DNA of 64,000 bases from Nematopogon swammerdamellus (Eukaryota > Arthropoda > Insecta > Lepidoptera > Adelidae), in the NCBI GenBank assembly GCA_946902875.1, contig OX336340.1, positions 1,099,501-1,163,500 of the forward strand, in the 5' to 3' direction. The notes below the pieces were generated by a model, which saw nothing but the letters and a program-made list of their open reading frames with translations, was not told where the DNA came from and searched no databases. Each line of letters opens with the position of its first letter. Positions within the stretch are counted from its first letter, which is position 1. The position numbers were made by a program, and so were the translations under genes. Shown piece after piece: positions 51,641 to 63,044 of this stretch.

Positions 51641-53267
51641 GGTGGGTATGGTGAGTCGGTGTCATAAACGCGTCATTTTGAAAAGTTTCATAAGACGGGC
51701 GATAGGAATTTTTTAAAACCCCTTTAGACTTAAAAATATACCACATTTAATAGTTTAGAACTAAAACGAATAAAATAAAATAAATCTAATAAATATTTTG
51801 TAAAACCCGACTAAAAAATGGAAAGGATATAACAACGAAAGTAGATAGAAAATGCTGTCACATGAGTCATGCATGATTCAAATAGAAAGAAAGCCCGACT
51901 AGAGCATTCTCGGTTAACTTTCCTTGTTATTTCTTATTATTTCTTAGTTTGGTTTTATTTTTACATCGGTACCATTCTTTGTTATATCAAATTAATCATT
52001 CATTTCAACCGTATAAATTCGACTAACTGAGAAATCTTTGAAGTGACCATGAAAAGAGCCACACCGAACCAATTTTAATATTATTACATTTATTTACATC
52101 ACTGTCAGAAACGTTCTGGCTTTTGACTTTCGACGTGAATTTATCGGAAATGAGACGTCACAAAGAGAGAAAGCTCTTGTGAGAGGTAGTATGGGTTAAT
52201 TATTTGTAAGTTACTATAATAATTATAAGGTGTTAACAAAACATTGTGACTTGCGAAGTTTATTTGTCAGTTCTTCTTCGCATTTGAATTTAGAACTGGC
52301 GGAATTTTTGACATGTCCAAGCGTAGGTTACCTAACTATGGATGAATAAAATTATAAAATAAACAATAAAACGTCCTGTAGGGAACTTGTGGCTCTGATA
52401 AAGTTTCTTGTCTTGTCTTCTTCTTCGTGGGTTCAATCGAACCGGATAGAACAAATTGTGACAAGTTCGAGTGCAGTTTTACTTCCATATGAATGATCAA
52501 TATAGACAACAACAACAACAATATGAAACTAGAAAAAGGTTGGGCTATGACGATAGAGAATAGGTGAGAGAACGAAAAGATCACTTGAAAATTATTACAT
52601 CGTTAAGGCTGCGTTAAAAATTGATCACGAAAGCCAAGAATAAAGAGAACTTTATGAAAAAAAAATTGTACTCAAAATGTGGCTTATTTACTTAACAAAC
52701 CCCCTTCAAACTTCACCTTGTCGTAAACAATTGCTAAAATGGTGTTTTTAGCAGCTTTTTCCAGGGTCAACCTATACAAAAACTAAAAAAACAAGCAGGA
52801 TAAATAATCGTTCTCATCTTTTTCTTGTATTTCTCCAGAATATTTTCTGTATAGGTGTCTTGATTTTCTTAACAATTTCTTCTAAAAAAATTTAATTTAT
52901 GGTCCTCTGTCGTGTTTTTCTTTTTGCAAAAGTTACATGTTATAAGAAATAAATCACTTAGCATGTTATAATAATTCATATATTTTTATTGAAAAGAAAA
53001 AAAAATTCGATTGAAAAATATGAGTATTTGGTTTTGAAAATTATTCTAACAAATGGCATATAATATAATCCAAAACGCTCATTGTACGCATGTTTTGCAT
53101 AGGCGGCGGAATAGGGCCCTAAGTCTTCAAAGTTTATGTATTAATTGTTTTTTTACGTTGAAAATAATGGTTATTTTTATTAAAATTTAACACATAGTTG
53201 TGACCTGCTATAATTCGGGATCGGTATTGTTGTATGTATATGTTGCAGTATATTATAAGATCGGTTA
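51641..53267. other. Mostly unrecognised AT-rich sequence with repeats E and F
   Basis: Repeat E lies at 52230-52355 (CATTGTGACTTGCGAAGTTT) and repeat F at 52435-52520 (GACAAGTTCGAGTGCAGTTT, then (AAC)n). Nothing else is supported. Confidence 0.4.
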
Positions 53268-53474
53268 AACTATAATTTTACTAGTAAAATACAATTATAA
53301 TTCTTCGTATTAACGTGAGTCAAAGTAAAACATTCACAATCTTACTGTTTCATTTTAGCGTAATTATAATTTTACTCGACTACATACCTTAGAAAGATTG
53401 TAAAATGCGATGATTTCTTAAAACTTTACTGCTTCATCGCTTAGATGTCCAGTAAAATTATAATTTTATATTCG
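53268..53474. repeat. AT-rich element with ATAATTTTAC ends
   Basis: It starts ATAATTTTACTAGTAAAATA and ends AGTAAAATTATAATTTTAT. A related piece, reversed, lies at 57455-57512, next to the large hairpin. It may be a MITE; no target duplication is clear. Confidence 0.35.
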
Positions 53475-53768
53475 CTCGACCGTTGGATGCTGACCGTGGT
53501 TCGGATTCCACGTAAAACTGTAGGTCCCTTCCCTTCTTACCTTACTAGGTGGTAGGATTGAACCTGCCCGGGTTGGTACCACCGCACTGAATGAAACGTG
53601 CGTCGGTCGAAACGGCTATGTAAATAGTTTGTGTTTTCCGTCCAGTTCAGTGCCAGTAGCCGGCACGACCGAAGGGAAGCACTGACATGGCACCTAATTC
53701 ACCCGGTGTTATGGGCTGGCATCACGGATGTTGTAGGTAATGTAGCCAAACGTGTCAGTTTCCATAAA
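53475..53768 (+). mobile_element. SINE-A, 5'-truncated in the head
   Basis: It begins CGCTCGACCGTTGGATGCTG, then B box GGTTCGGATTCC, the central domain, the body with small duplications (CGTGCGTCGG; CAGTGCCAGTAGCC) and a poly-A tail. Confidence 0.8.
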
Positions 53769-53775
53769 AAAACCT

Positions 53776-54190
53776 TTTTTTTACCCGACTACGGCGAAGC
53801 CAAAAAAGGAAGGGTTATGAGTTTGGCGTGTATGTATGTATGTATGTATGTATGTATGTATGTATGTATGTATGTATGTATGTGACTATCTATATTCCAC
53901 TCTACAGCCTAAAGTACTGGGCCGATTTGAATACTTCTTGCGCCAGTGGATTTGTCTTATTCACGGGAGTGTCATAGGCTATATAACAATTTTCAAAATT
54001 CAAAATGGCGGACGCACGGCCTCAAAATGTCAAATTAGTTTTTCAAAATATTTTGAGTGGGGTATCAAATTAAAGGTAATTAAATTACGATTCCGAAAAT
54101 ATATACTTTGCTATCTATTAAACTTATGTGTACAGAGAAATAGAGCAAAATGTGTGGCGCATGTATTAATAGCGATTATTCGCGATGAAG
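53776..54190 (+). repeat. CCCGAC-type repeat with (TGTA)n
   Basis: ACCCGACTACGGCGAAGCCA, then a (TGTA)n run at 53831-53882, GGCCGATTTGAATACTTCTT and GAGTGGGGTATCAAATTAAA. The frame through (TGTA)n is not a gene. Confidence 0.6.
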
Positions 54191-54442
54191 CGTAGTCGCC
54201 CGCGCACCGCGCCGCGCCCCCCCCCCCGCGTACACGCGTTACGTTACGCGCGACGACATGCGACGACGCGACGCGAAGAAGCGACATGGTATTGTTGGTA
54301 ATATACCTACATACTTACTCACTGATCTACCGCAAATTTTATATAGATATATAATATTATTATTAGATACAGTACTATGCTAAAATAAATTGGTATTAAA
54401 TGTCCATGTACCTAGTGTAAGCATAATATGTAGCGTAGGTGT

Positions 54443-54866
54443 ACAGTGTGGGGTCGGTACTTAAAAAGAATAGCCCCACTGCATCTCTCCCCGTCGCATG
54501 TCGTAAAAGTCGACTAAGGGATCGTCAGCCTCGGCAGCTTAATGGTGCGGTCAGTTATTGGATGGATGACCGCCCGACTGTTGGAGGCTGACCGTGGTTC
54601 GGATACCACGTTAAACTGTAGGTCCCTTCCCTTCTTACCTTACTAGGTGGTAGGGTTTATCCCGGCCGGGTTGGTACCACCGCACTGAGCGAAACGTCGG
54701 TCGAAACGGCTATGTAAATAGTTCGTGTTTTCCGTCCAGTTCAGTGTAGCCGGCGCGAAATGAAGGGAAGCACTGACATGGCACCCGGTGTTATGGGCTG
54801 ACATCACGGATGTTGTAGGTGATGTAACCAACCGTGTAAAGTTTCCATAAAAAAAAAAAAAAAAAG
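54443..54866 (+). mobile_element. SINE-C/repeat D head followed by SINE-A
   Basis: 54443-54522 is the D-type head (GTGTGGGGTCGGTACTTAAA ... GACTAAGGGAT). It changes directly to a SINE-A with A box (CAGCTTAATGGTGCGG), 5S C block (TTATTGGATGGATGACCGCC), B box, central domain, body and poly-A. It is either an insertion into the head or a recombinant. Confidence 0.7.
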
Positions 54867-54914
54867 GTAGGTACATTAAATATACCTAATACCTACAATA
54901 TTTTCGGATGCAAG

Positions 54915-55250
54915 TTACCCTTCAGCTAAGCGGGATATTTTGGAAGAGAAGAACCGCCGATTGCGGAAAAGTATTCCCAATTTTCTGGGTGCAGTTTTAG
55001 CCCTAGACTCGATTAGTTGCCGGAAACCTACGTCTTTGGAAATGGCGGTGCCCAGGAGGTTCAGGTGCTTCCAGACAGGTATGACGCTGACTTAGAAACT
55101 GGCTTGGAAATCAAAAGGACCTTCAAATCGACCTTCGCAGATAATGCGCAGCACTGAGCCTTGCTAACGTTGAAGGCGTGGGCGTAGCATTCAGGGGGCA
55201 ACATATCATTGTTATGCATACGAGAGTACGGAACACGGGTTCTACACCAG
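54915..55250 (-). mobile_element. LINE fragment, minus strand
   Basis: The reverse complement encodes AHAFNVSKAQCCALSAKVDL and, after a frame break, LLGTAISKDVGFRQLIESRA, related to the NASKTQVCAFSAKR and HDLNFRRHIEGKA parts of LINE-1. A distinct subfamily. Confidence 0.55.
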
Positions 55251-55254
55251 TTAC

Positions 55255-55890
55255 CCTTCAACTAGGCGGGATGTGGATGAGAAGAGGCGAAGACTTGTGT
55301 CTGAACTTGAGCAAACACTCGGCTCTATTTCCGAATGGGCCGTAGCAAGTTGGTCAAGTTAAATACCTCCAAGATACAAGTTTGCGCGATCAGTGCAAAG
55401 AGAGCGGCGTTCACACCAGCTCCTTCCTACCAAGGTACGTCACTTAAATTTTGCGACCACCTCGTGGTCCTCCGAGTCGAATTTTCGCACGATCTAAACT
55501 TCCGGGGTGACATCGAGGGCAAGGCCGTATAAATCGCAGATTCGGTCCTGGCTTGGGGTACTGCTCGCACCTATGGGATGGCTCAGTCAAATACCAGCTG
55601 GCGCCTCTGGACTCGATCCAGCGTCGAGCCGTGCGAATAGTAGGTGACTCCCAAATGTCCCGCGATTTAAAACCACTGCAACTCCGTAGGAATACATAAC
55701 TAAATCAGAGCCTGTTGAAATACAAACAGAGAGAAATATTTTCCCCCAAGTACAGTTTCGGGTCCTTCAACCTGGGCAGCTATCAGGCCGGCATGGCATT
55801 CGTAGCCTCCGCATGCTACCGAATGTCCATGGGCATCGCTAGACACCTTATGGGTGGCTCGGCGCCACATGTCGCGCTTACTATAAAAAT
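55255..55890 (+). mobile_element. LINE-1 family copy with internal decay
   Basis: The plus strand encodes KLVKLNTSKIQVCAISAKRA, FSHDLNFRGDIEGKA, LDSIQRRAVRIVGDS and, further on, the KYSFGSFN region and 3' UTR (CACATGTCGCGCTTACTATA). It has lost part of the middle (about 55690-55730), has frameshifts, and is convergent with the neighbouring minus-strand LINE. Confidence 0.65.
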
Positions 55891-55899
55891 AATATCAGT

Positions 55900-56120
55900 A
55901 GCTTTGGCCTCGCCTTAGTGGCTTACCTGCTTCGAGTGAGTACATTATTCAACTATGTACAACCTGAAACCGCCCTCGGTCTTCGGCCTTGAACTGATTG
56001 GTTTACTTACTTCCCGAATCCGCTTCACCCCAGCCAGATATATTTACTTACATAGACAAAGAAAATCGTGTACTTACACAGCTCAGTCTTCGGTCTTGCT
56101 CTGACTGACTTTTCATTTTA
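55900..56120. repeat. Decayed relative of the 68-bp Helitron repeat
   Basis: GCTTTGGCCTCGCCTTAGTG, TCGGTCTTCGGCCTTGAACT and CTCAGTCTTCGGTCTTGCTC resemble the unit at 48145. Confidence 0.4.
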
Positions 56121-56256
56121 CTTCAAGAATATACATCGTTCAACTATACATAATTTGTATATATATGTAGGTACTCACTCATGCGCTATTTGCAGAAAAC
56201 TTTAGTTTCAAATAGAGATGACGACAAATAAACGGACGGATAGTATCAATTTTGTA

Positions 56257-56553
56257 CCGTGTGGGGTCGGTACTTATATAAAAGAATAGCCCCACTGTAT
56301 CACTCCCCGTGTATGTCGTAAAAGGCGACTAAGGGATATGACTTCCTTCTTATATTACTAGGTGGTAGGGTTTAACCCGCTCGTGTTGGTACCACCGCAC
56401 CGCACTGAATGAAAGGTCGGTAGAAACGGCTATGTATTTAGTGTAGCCGGTACGACCGAAAGGAAGCACTGACGTGGCACCAAGTTCACCCGGTGTTATG
56501 GGCTGACATCACGGATGTTGTAGCCTGTAGGTGATGTGTCAGATTCCATAAAA
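56257..56553 (+). mobile_element. SINE-C with an internal deletion
   Basis: The head (ACCGTGTGGGGTCGGTACTT) and central domain are followed by a body lacking ~25 bp (TATGTATTTAGTGTAGCC). It has a duplicated TGTAGCCTGTAGG and ends ATTCCATAAAAAAA. Confidence 0.75.
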
Positions 56554-56628
56554 AAAATCAATATACGAGTTACATACAAAATTTAAAGTGTGCAAACAGT
56601 TTTAAAAAAATCCTAAAATAAAAATAAA

Positions 56629-57381
56629 AGTTATAAAAACTAAAACCCGACTACGTAAAAGCTAATTATGAAAATCGCTTAAATAAAAAAAATTTTTTAT
56701 AAAAAACTAAAACCCGGCTACGAAAAAGCAAATTATGAAAATAGTTTAACTATAACTAAAAATAACAAAATAATGTTTTCCATATAATTTATCAGATACA
56801 GCAATTCTCTTTTTATATTGATTCTACCTTAGCACTAACTCTATAAATTTTGATAAATTTATTATTTTTAACGTTCTAAATATAGAGCCGTGGTCGGGCG
56901 TTCTTCGTTCAACAAGACAAGTGAGGCCGTCGTCGTGCATTATTAGAGCGCGGAACTTAGGACGGCCATCGCCATTGTGTCATACTGGCATCTTTTTGTA
57001 AGATCAGTCAGAGCCAATCTAAAATTATTATAAGTAGATACATGTAAATACCGAACGTCAACGGCTGTAATGCACAACGACGGTCTCACTTGTCTTGTTG
57101 AACGAAGAACGCCCGACCACGGCTCTATATTTAGAACGTTAAAAATAATAAATTTATCAAAATTTATAGAGTTAGTGCTAAGGTAGAATCAATATAAAAA
57201 GAGAATTGCTGTATCTGATAAATTATATGGAAAACATTATTTTGTTATTTTTAGTTATAGTTAAACTATTTTCATAATTTGCTTTTTCGTAGCCGGGTTT
57301 TAGTTTTTTATAAAAAATTTTTTTTATTTAAGCGATTTTCATAATTAGCTTTTACGTAGTCGGGTTTTAGTTTTTATAACT
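56629..57381. repeat. Very long inverted repeat: 297-bp arms, apparently perfect
   Basis: Left arm 56629-56925 starts AGTTATAAAAACTAAAACCC. Right arm 57085-57381 is its reverse complement; I found no mismatch or indel by eye, and paired positions sum to 114010 at both ends. Pairing continues inward ~18 bp with 2 mismatches. The loop is ~120-160 bp and GC-richer. Inside the arms AAACCCGACTACG and AAACCCGGCTACG form an internal repeat. No ORF. A transcript would fold into a near-perfect dsRNA hairpin. Confidence 0.85.
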
Positions 57382-57839
57382 TTTTAGTAACTGTGGTTGG
57401 TAAGATTGTAATTCTAAGCGCGCGGGACGGGCGGGAGATGACCCTTGCTTTGACTCACAATAATACGAAGGATTGTAATTTTTACTAGTAAAATTATAAT
57501 TTTATCTCATAACATTGCTGCGACATATATAATTTAATTTATTTAAATAAAAGCCTAATACTATTTAATCAGTGATAATATTCCATCAACGCCACTTCAC
57601 ACTATACAAATAATAGCTGTTTGTTTATCCACCGGAATCCTTTTACTCCATATTAGCCGCAAATGTTGCGGGCGCGGGCAATTTATCATGTAGCTTTTAT
57701 GCGGCGCCTTCCGTCGAACGGGTGTTTAGCCGACGCGACGTACAGGGGCGCCTGCTCGCTACCACAGAACATAAAATATGCGTAGAAGTCGCGTAAGACT
57801 TCTGAGAACGCTTCACTTTTCGAAAGTGTCGTACGGCGA
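57382..57839. other. Non-coding; part of repeat G at 57690-57800
   Basis: AT-rich, then CG-rich from 57655. ACAGAACATAAAATATGCGT and GTAGAAGTCGCGTAAG match repeat G at 6365. Confidence 0.4.
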
Positions 57840-58025
57840 AACACTGTGCAGTTCAGTTTGGCTGAACAGTGTGAAGGTTAGTCCGACGTGAGTGTGAAGG
57901 TGAGAAAAGAAATTTGACGGTGTGAAGGTTAGGAAAGCGACTTCCTATCCTTAACACTAATGTGAAGGTTGGGAAATAATTTTCCTAACCTTCACACTGG
58001 TATGACGAACAGTGTGAAGGTTAGT
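57840..58025. repeat. Cluster of GTGTGAAGGTTAG words in both orientations
   Basis: GTGTGAAGGTTAG or close variants occur about six times: near 57869, 57891, 57921, 57961, 57985 (inverted, CTAACCTTCACAC) and 58012. Two of them could pair as a hairpin. It may be a subterminal repeat region of a transposon or a cluster of binding sites; undecided. Confidence 0.5.
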
Positions 58026-58029
58026 CGGT

Positions 58030-58230
58030 CGTCGAAAAAATCGAATGGTCTTCTCGTGAGTGTGTTCCTATAGGTAAGTACCTATAGTATAACCTCAATT
58101 AAAAGACGACCTTTTTGTCCGCCTTATAGCTGGTTTCGCGAAGAGTGGTGTTATTGACAGTCTCTGATCTTCCATTGAGCATTCTGCCATTGGGCACAGC
58201 CACCCGTGACGGCTTTCTATAAAATAAAGT
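58030..58230 (+). mobile_element. LINE-2 3' end, decayed
   Basis: ATCGAATGGTCTTCTCGTGA, GACGACCTTTTTGTCCGCCT, GTGTTATTGACAGTCTCTGA and the tail GGCTTTCTATAAAATAAAG match LINE-2 with indels. It lies inside repeat G, which resumes at 58235 (AGTAAGCGTAGTCCCGCGCA). Confidence 0.55.
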
Positions 58231-58535
58231 AGGACGTTACTCGTGTGACGCGAGTAAGCGTAGTCCCGCGCACTTTAGCTCCGCGCACTTCAGTCGCCAT
58301 TCATTGCTGTCACGGAAATCATCAACTAAAAAGCTCTGAGCGCTGGATTTCGCGGTTGATGTGCAACCGGTCATCGCTAGCGTTACGCGTGACACGGTAG
58401 CAAATCTCAATTCACAAGAGCGCCAAAAATACCCGGTATAAATGTGTAAACATAAAGAAAGAAAAATTCCAGATGGTGCTATTATGTTATACACAGGTAT
58501 TTCGGTGTTGCCGGCACGACCAGAGGGCTGGTATG

Positions 58536-58592
58536 CCATGCACGCATGCACGCAAGCACGCACGCAAGCACGTACGCACGCACGCACGCACA
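58536..58592. repeat. (ACGC)n / (ACGCAAGC)n microsatellite
   Basis: A run of ACGCACGCAAGC-type repeats; frames through it give Ala/Arg/Cys/His repeats and are not genes. Confidence 0.8.
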
Positions 58593-59628
58593 AATTGCTT
58601 ATGGGAATCTGATTACACTGGTCTTCACACTAATAACTCGTCACGATACTTCTACTAGTGTTCTATGCTCTGTGGCGGCGAAGCCTCGCTCGCTACAATG
58701 GGCGAAGGGACATCCTTTCAGCGTTCAGCCCTTCCGTCCGATGCCTTTCACCGTCACGTCTTTAGTTCGGGCCCCATTAAGACGAAGTACATAAGTTCAC
58801 CCTTCAACGTATTGATTAGCTGTGTTGGGTGTTGCGATCAACCGACTATTCCTAGATATTATCTGACCCCACACAAAAGTGGAGCATATTTTAATTTATC
58901 AACACATTCGTGTCATCTTTCTGGTAAGTTTGTGAGTGAACTACAGAGAGATTTCCGGAGCATTTTCAAATTTAGAACATAACGGTCGCGGGAACTTTGT
59001 TCAATTCGAACTACTTCGCTTCCATTGTTAAGGTTTAGACTCTTGCAAACTATCCCTAATTTTGGCCACATAGTGAATGATTTGTATGACATGTGGTATA
59101 CCATTGGAAAGGGCGTAAACTAGCAAACTTTTAAAGAGAAAATGAAGCTCTCAATTGCTGTCAGTTTTTTTTTATTAATTAAGAAATTAAGAATCTGTCA
59201 TATTTCTACTCCTCCTCGGGACTTTGGTAGGTCATACGTCCTTTTCATGGTATTAACTTTATCAAATTATATTTTCCCTAGAACAAGGATAAATCGGAAA
59301 ATCATATAAATTTTATTTTGTGCAGATACAATCATAAACAGAAAAGTTAGAAGGGGTTAAAGCTAAGATTTTGATAATTTTCAAAAATAAAGAAAAAAAA
59401 TCGTATCTCGATACCACGTCACACCTGACGAAAGGTGTCACAAGTCAAAACCTTGAAAATTACCCCACTTACCTACAAAAAAAAATTGTCGGTCCATGTG
59501 CCGAACAACCTGTATAATTAAGTCTTGTATATTTTTCTCACATACGGTGAACTGAATACAACTTACTCTGATCTGTGATTCACAACGAGCGAACGGAACA
59601 GTCGACTGAACCAGACTGACGTCGGACA
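58593..59628. other. No supported gene
   Basis: Two open frames of 82 and 105 codons (58546-58982) overlap each other and the microsatellite edge and show no family signature. Confidence 0.3.
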
Positions 59629-59841
59629 TTGACTGAGTGCATACGAGACCAGCGGTCCCGTTTTAAGTCATCATTTGCACAAAGATTCTCAAAGTTCCTA
59701 TCGCAACATCTCTTCAACAAAGCTTTACGTGTTTGCAATATTAACAACAAAACAAGTCATAAACGAAAACAAGAAATTCTTAAATGGTTGAAAACTTTAA
59801 ATTATAACGACACAGAAAATGTGCTAGATATTCAAAAATAA
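59629..59841 (+). other. Open frame without ATG, possible terminal exon
   Basis: 70 codons from a TTG end in TAA at 59839-59841. They include RSRFKSSFAQRFSKFLSQHL and KRKQEILKWLKTLNYNDTEN, of protein-like, Lys-rich composition. AAAATAAAATAAAA follows at once. With no ATG, a splice acceptor would be needed; none is convincing. It may be a last exon, a decayed TE frame, or chance. Confidence 0.2.
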
Positions 59842-60673
59842 AATAAAAACATATAAGTGAACCTACAAACAAACCTTAGACAAACTAAACACCTTACTAA
59901 CTAAATAACATTATAAAACCATAAAATATTCATATTTTATTATTTATTCAGGTATTTATTTGATATATTATATGTATATATTAAAACTAACTTGTATTTA
60001 TATACTAAAAAATTCGCTTCATTTAATTATAATATGAAATAAACTAAAAATAATATAAAATTATTACTAGTGAGCGCACAATGAAATACAATAAATTATG
60101 TTTACTAAAAAGTCTTTCTGCGAGACAGAATTTTTCTAGTGCAGAAGACTCGGTTATTGTACTGTACGATTTCATGTGATAATAAATATTTTTCATTTCA
60201 TTTCATTTCATTTTCATTTCATTTTCATTTTCATTTCATTTCATTTCAAGTGTGCCACACAATAAGCCGCTATCCCCTATCTTGGAATTTGGTTGATCGA
60301 TGTGTTGGGGATCTTTGTTTTAAGTTTTGGGCGAATGTGGGTCAGCTCTGAGTTGTTGAATGTCGCAAATTCAGCTACAATTTGCTTTGTAGTGTTTACT
60401 TTGGAAGTGAAGTTTGAGGGCTTGACTTTCAGTGCTTTCTTGTCGTCTTGTTATTGATTGAATGCATGAGAAATTTGAGCTTGTACGATATCAGTTTGGT
60501 GTCGGTTGGTCGCGCGATCTTGGCGACGTCGATCTCTTGATCTCAAGGTGCGAGATTCGAATCCGGTTGATATGCACCTGTGATATTTATTCATTAGATA
60601 AATGCAAAGACAAAATGAAGAGAAAACATAGAGAAAACAAAAGAATATATACAAAAAGCGTGTACATGCTTAG
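59842..60673. other. AT-rich sequence with a (TTTCA)n tract and a tRNA-like B box
   Basis: (TTTCA)n/(TTTTCA)n lies at 60191-60248 after ATAATAAATATTTTTCATTT, typical of a LINE tail. At 60505-60565 GGTCGCGCGATCTTGGCGAC ... GAGATTCGAATCCGGT resembles a tRNA-derived SINE head with a B box, but no family body follows. Confidence 0.4.
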
Positions 60674-60922
60674 TTTTTTTATTTTTTATTTTTTTATGGA
60701 AACTGACACGGTTGGCTACATCATCTACCTACAACATCCGTGATAATAATACCAGGCCATAACACCGGGTGAACTAGGTGCTATGTCAATGCTTCCCTTC
60801 TTTTCATGTTGGCTACACTGAACTATTTACATAGCCGTTTCGACCCCGACGTTTCATTCAGTGCGGTGGAACCAACCCGGGTGGGATAAACCCTACCACC
60901 TAGTAAGGTAAGAAGGAAAGGG
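60674..60922 (-). mobile_element. SINE-A, body and central domain
   Basis: The plus text begins poly-T, GGAAACTGACACGGTTGGCT and ends CCTACCACCTAGTAAGGTAA. It carries internal indels (CATCTACCTACAACATCC; loss of ~25 bp after GTTGGCTACACTGAACT). Confidence 0.75.
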
Positions 60923-61448
60923 GTATTTTCTAAGGAAACTTCATAACTTGTTGAATTGCACGAATTCACATCAAACGATCAACATTACATCTTGTTCTCA
61001 GGATCGTGCTGAAGAGTTTTTAACCAAAACACTGTTGTCATATCCCGTGTCATGTCGGTCGACTGACACGATGTTTTCCAGGCGACGAGTGCACATCTGC
61101 TATTACAAATTGTCGCTCACTTTAATGCATGCACCATAGTGAAGTTTTGGAAGGTTTGGAGGCAGTGTGTGCCATTTTAAAGTGGATAAGGTGTAATAAA
61201 AATAAAACACAGGCACCGACCGTGTGTGGAGTTCGTTGGGAATTCATGTTTGGGCACATTGTTCTTGTGTCTTGACGGGATTGCTTTGATACATTTTTCT
61301 TTTTGGTGTGTCGAGATGATTGAGCAATGTGGTGCTGCTTTTTAGGTTTCCGTACTACACAGGACCCTATTACTAAGCATGATTCGTCTGTCCGTCCTTC
61401 TTTGGAATTCGGAAAGAGCCAATCACAAAACTCTGTATATTAATCTTG
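60923..61448. other. No gene; short repeat H piece near 61345
   Basis: CCGTACTACACAGGACCCTA and TTACTAAGCATGATTCGTCT match the start of repeat H. The rest is uncalled. Confidence 0.35.
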
Positions 61449-61792
61449 TTTTTTTTTATGGAAACTGACACGGTTGGCTACATCACCTTCAACATCCGTG
61501 ATGTCAGCCCATAACACCGGGTGAACTAGGCGCCATGTCAGTGCTTCCCTTCATTTCATGTCGGCTACACTGAACTGGACGGAAAACGTGAACTATTTAC
61601 ATAGCCGTTACGACCGACGTTTCGCTCAGTGCGGTGGTAACAACCCGGTCGGGATAAAGCCTATCACCTAGTATGGTAAGAAGGGAAGGGACCTACAGTT
61701 TAACGTGGAATCCAAACCACGGTCTCCAACGAACAGTCGAGCGGTCACCCATCCCGGTTGCCGACTGCACCACTGAGCTAGCGAGGCTGACA
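61449..61792 (-). mobile_element. SINE-A, full length
   Basis: On the minus strand: A box TAGCTCAGTGGTGCAG, shortened 5S block (GGGATGGGTGACCGC), B box TGGTTTGGATTCCACG, central domain, body, poly-A. The head half is nearly identical to the copy at 63661-64000. Confidence 0.8.
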
Positions 61793-63044
61793 ATATTCTA
61801 CACTAGAACTTGAGGTTTTTAGTGCAAATATGTTTATAGGCGTAATATTTGACTTGTGTTTTTTTATGTTGTTTTAGCTAGGCTGTCTATTTCTCGGATA
61901 AAGTAAATAAAGAAAAAATAAAAACTTAACATGAGCGAATACATCACCTGGCTGGTCCACTCATAATGTTAAACCAGTTACACAAAGTTTCAGTCAGAAC
62001 CAGGTGTAATGCCAGTGTTTTCCTTTGGTCACGGGCTACCGAAAAGAAGCAATATCATAACTACACCGAACTGTCTCCATAACAAAAATTAAAAATTCAA
62101 ATAAATAAATAAATAAAATAAACAACACAAAGCCTGCTTTGCCTTGCAGTAAAATTTGTACTTGCCCGTTTGTATTTTGTATTTTTATATTTTCTATGAA
62201 AATAAAATGCCACACGTTCATTAACATCTCGCAAACTACGTTACAAACCTCGTTCGTTTTCCGGCCTTATTCTTGAGATTAGTATAAATGCGACTAATGC
62301 TCTCCGACAGTGGTCGCGATTTGCATGTCAAAGCCACCGAGAGTAGCGCCCTCTGGCGGCCGGTAGCGACGAAGGCTTTAGCGGAGCCCGAGTGGACGTC
62401 GCATTACACTAATGGTCTAGGAATTTCTGTACGGCTTTATTTCAATTCCACAGGTTTTACTTAAGCGCGCCTGGGAGTTAAGATTAGACTAGAATCCGTT
62501 TTTGGCAGATTTCCGGGTTGCCAAAACTTATGCAGAACACACGTCAGATGAGAAAAAAAAATTGCTTTCTTTGAGGTTAACGTTTTCGAGTAACAAGTCG
62601 GACAGTTCGCGTGACAGACAGACAGACGAACGGACAGATGAACAGACATCTAAGCGATGTTATAAAGGTCTCTGACCGTTACTGGCTATGAAACCTTAAA
62701 AGAAGTAAGGCCGCTGATATTATGCAAGCAACAAACAGGAATACAAGCCGACCGGATTAGAACTGTCGCGTTAGATGAAGATCGAATAAAAATTAAAATA
62801 ATTTACTTTTTTTAATCAATTCGGTGTAACTATGATATTGCTTCTTTTCAGTAGCGCGTGACCAAAAGAAAACACTGACATTGCACCTAGTTCTCACTGA
62901 AACATTGTGTAATCGGCTAACATTACGAGTGTACCAGGTGCTGTATTCACCCATGTCAAGTTTTAAATGTAAGAAGTATTATTTTTGACGAAATTATGAT
63001 CAGAATAACATTGGATATCAGTGGCACAACATTTTCTTTAAAAC
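61793..63044. other. Two decayed SINE body pieces, otherwise unrecognised
   Basis: 61930-62045 (minus) has ACATCACCTGGCTGGTCC and AGTGTTTTCCTTTGGTCACG. 62855-62960 (plus) has GAAAACACTGACATTGCACC, TAGTTCTCACTG and TACCAGGTGCTGT. No gene is supported. Confidence 0.35.

Noticed and set aside
53631..54195. Frames with (MYVC)n
   Set aside because: Products of the (TGTA)n microsatellite next to a SINE tail.
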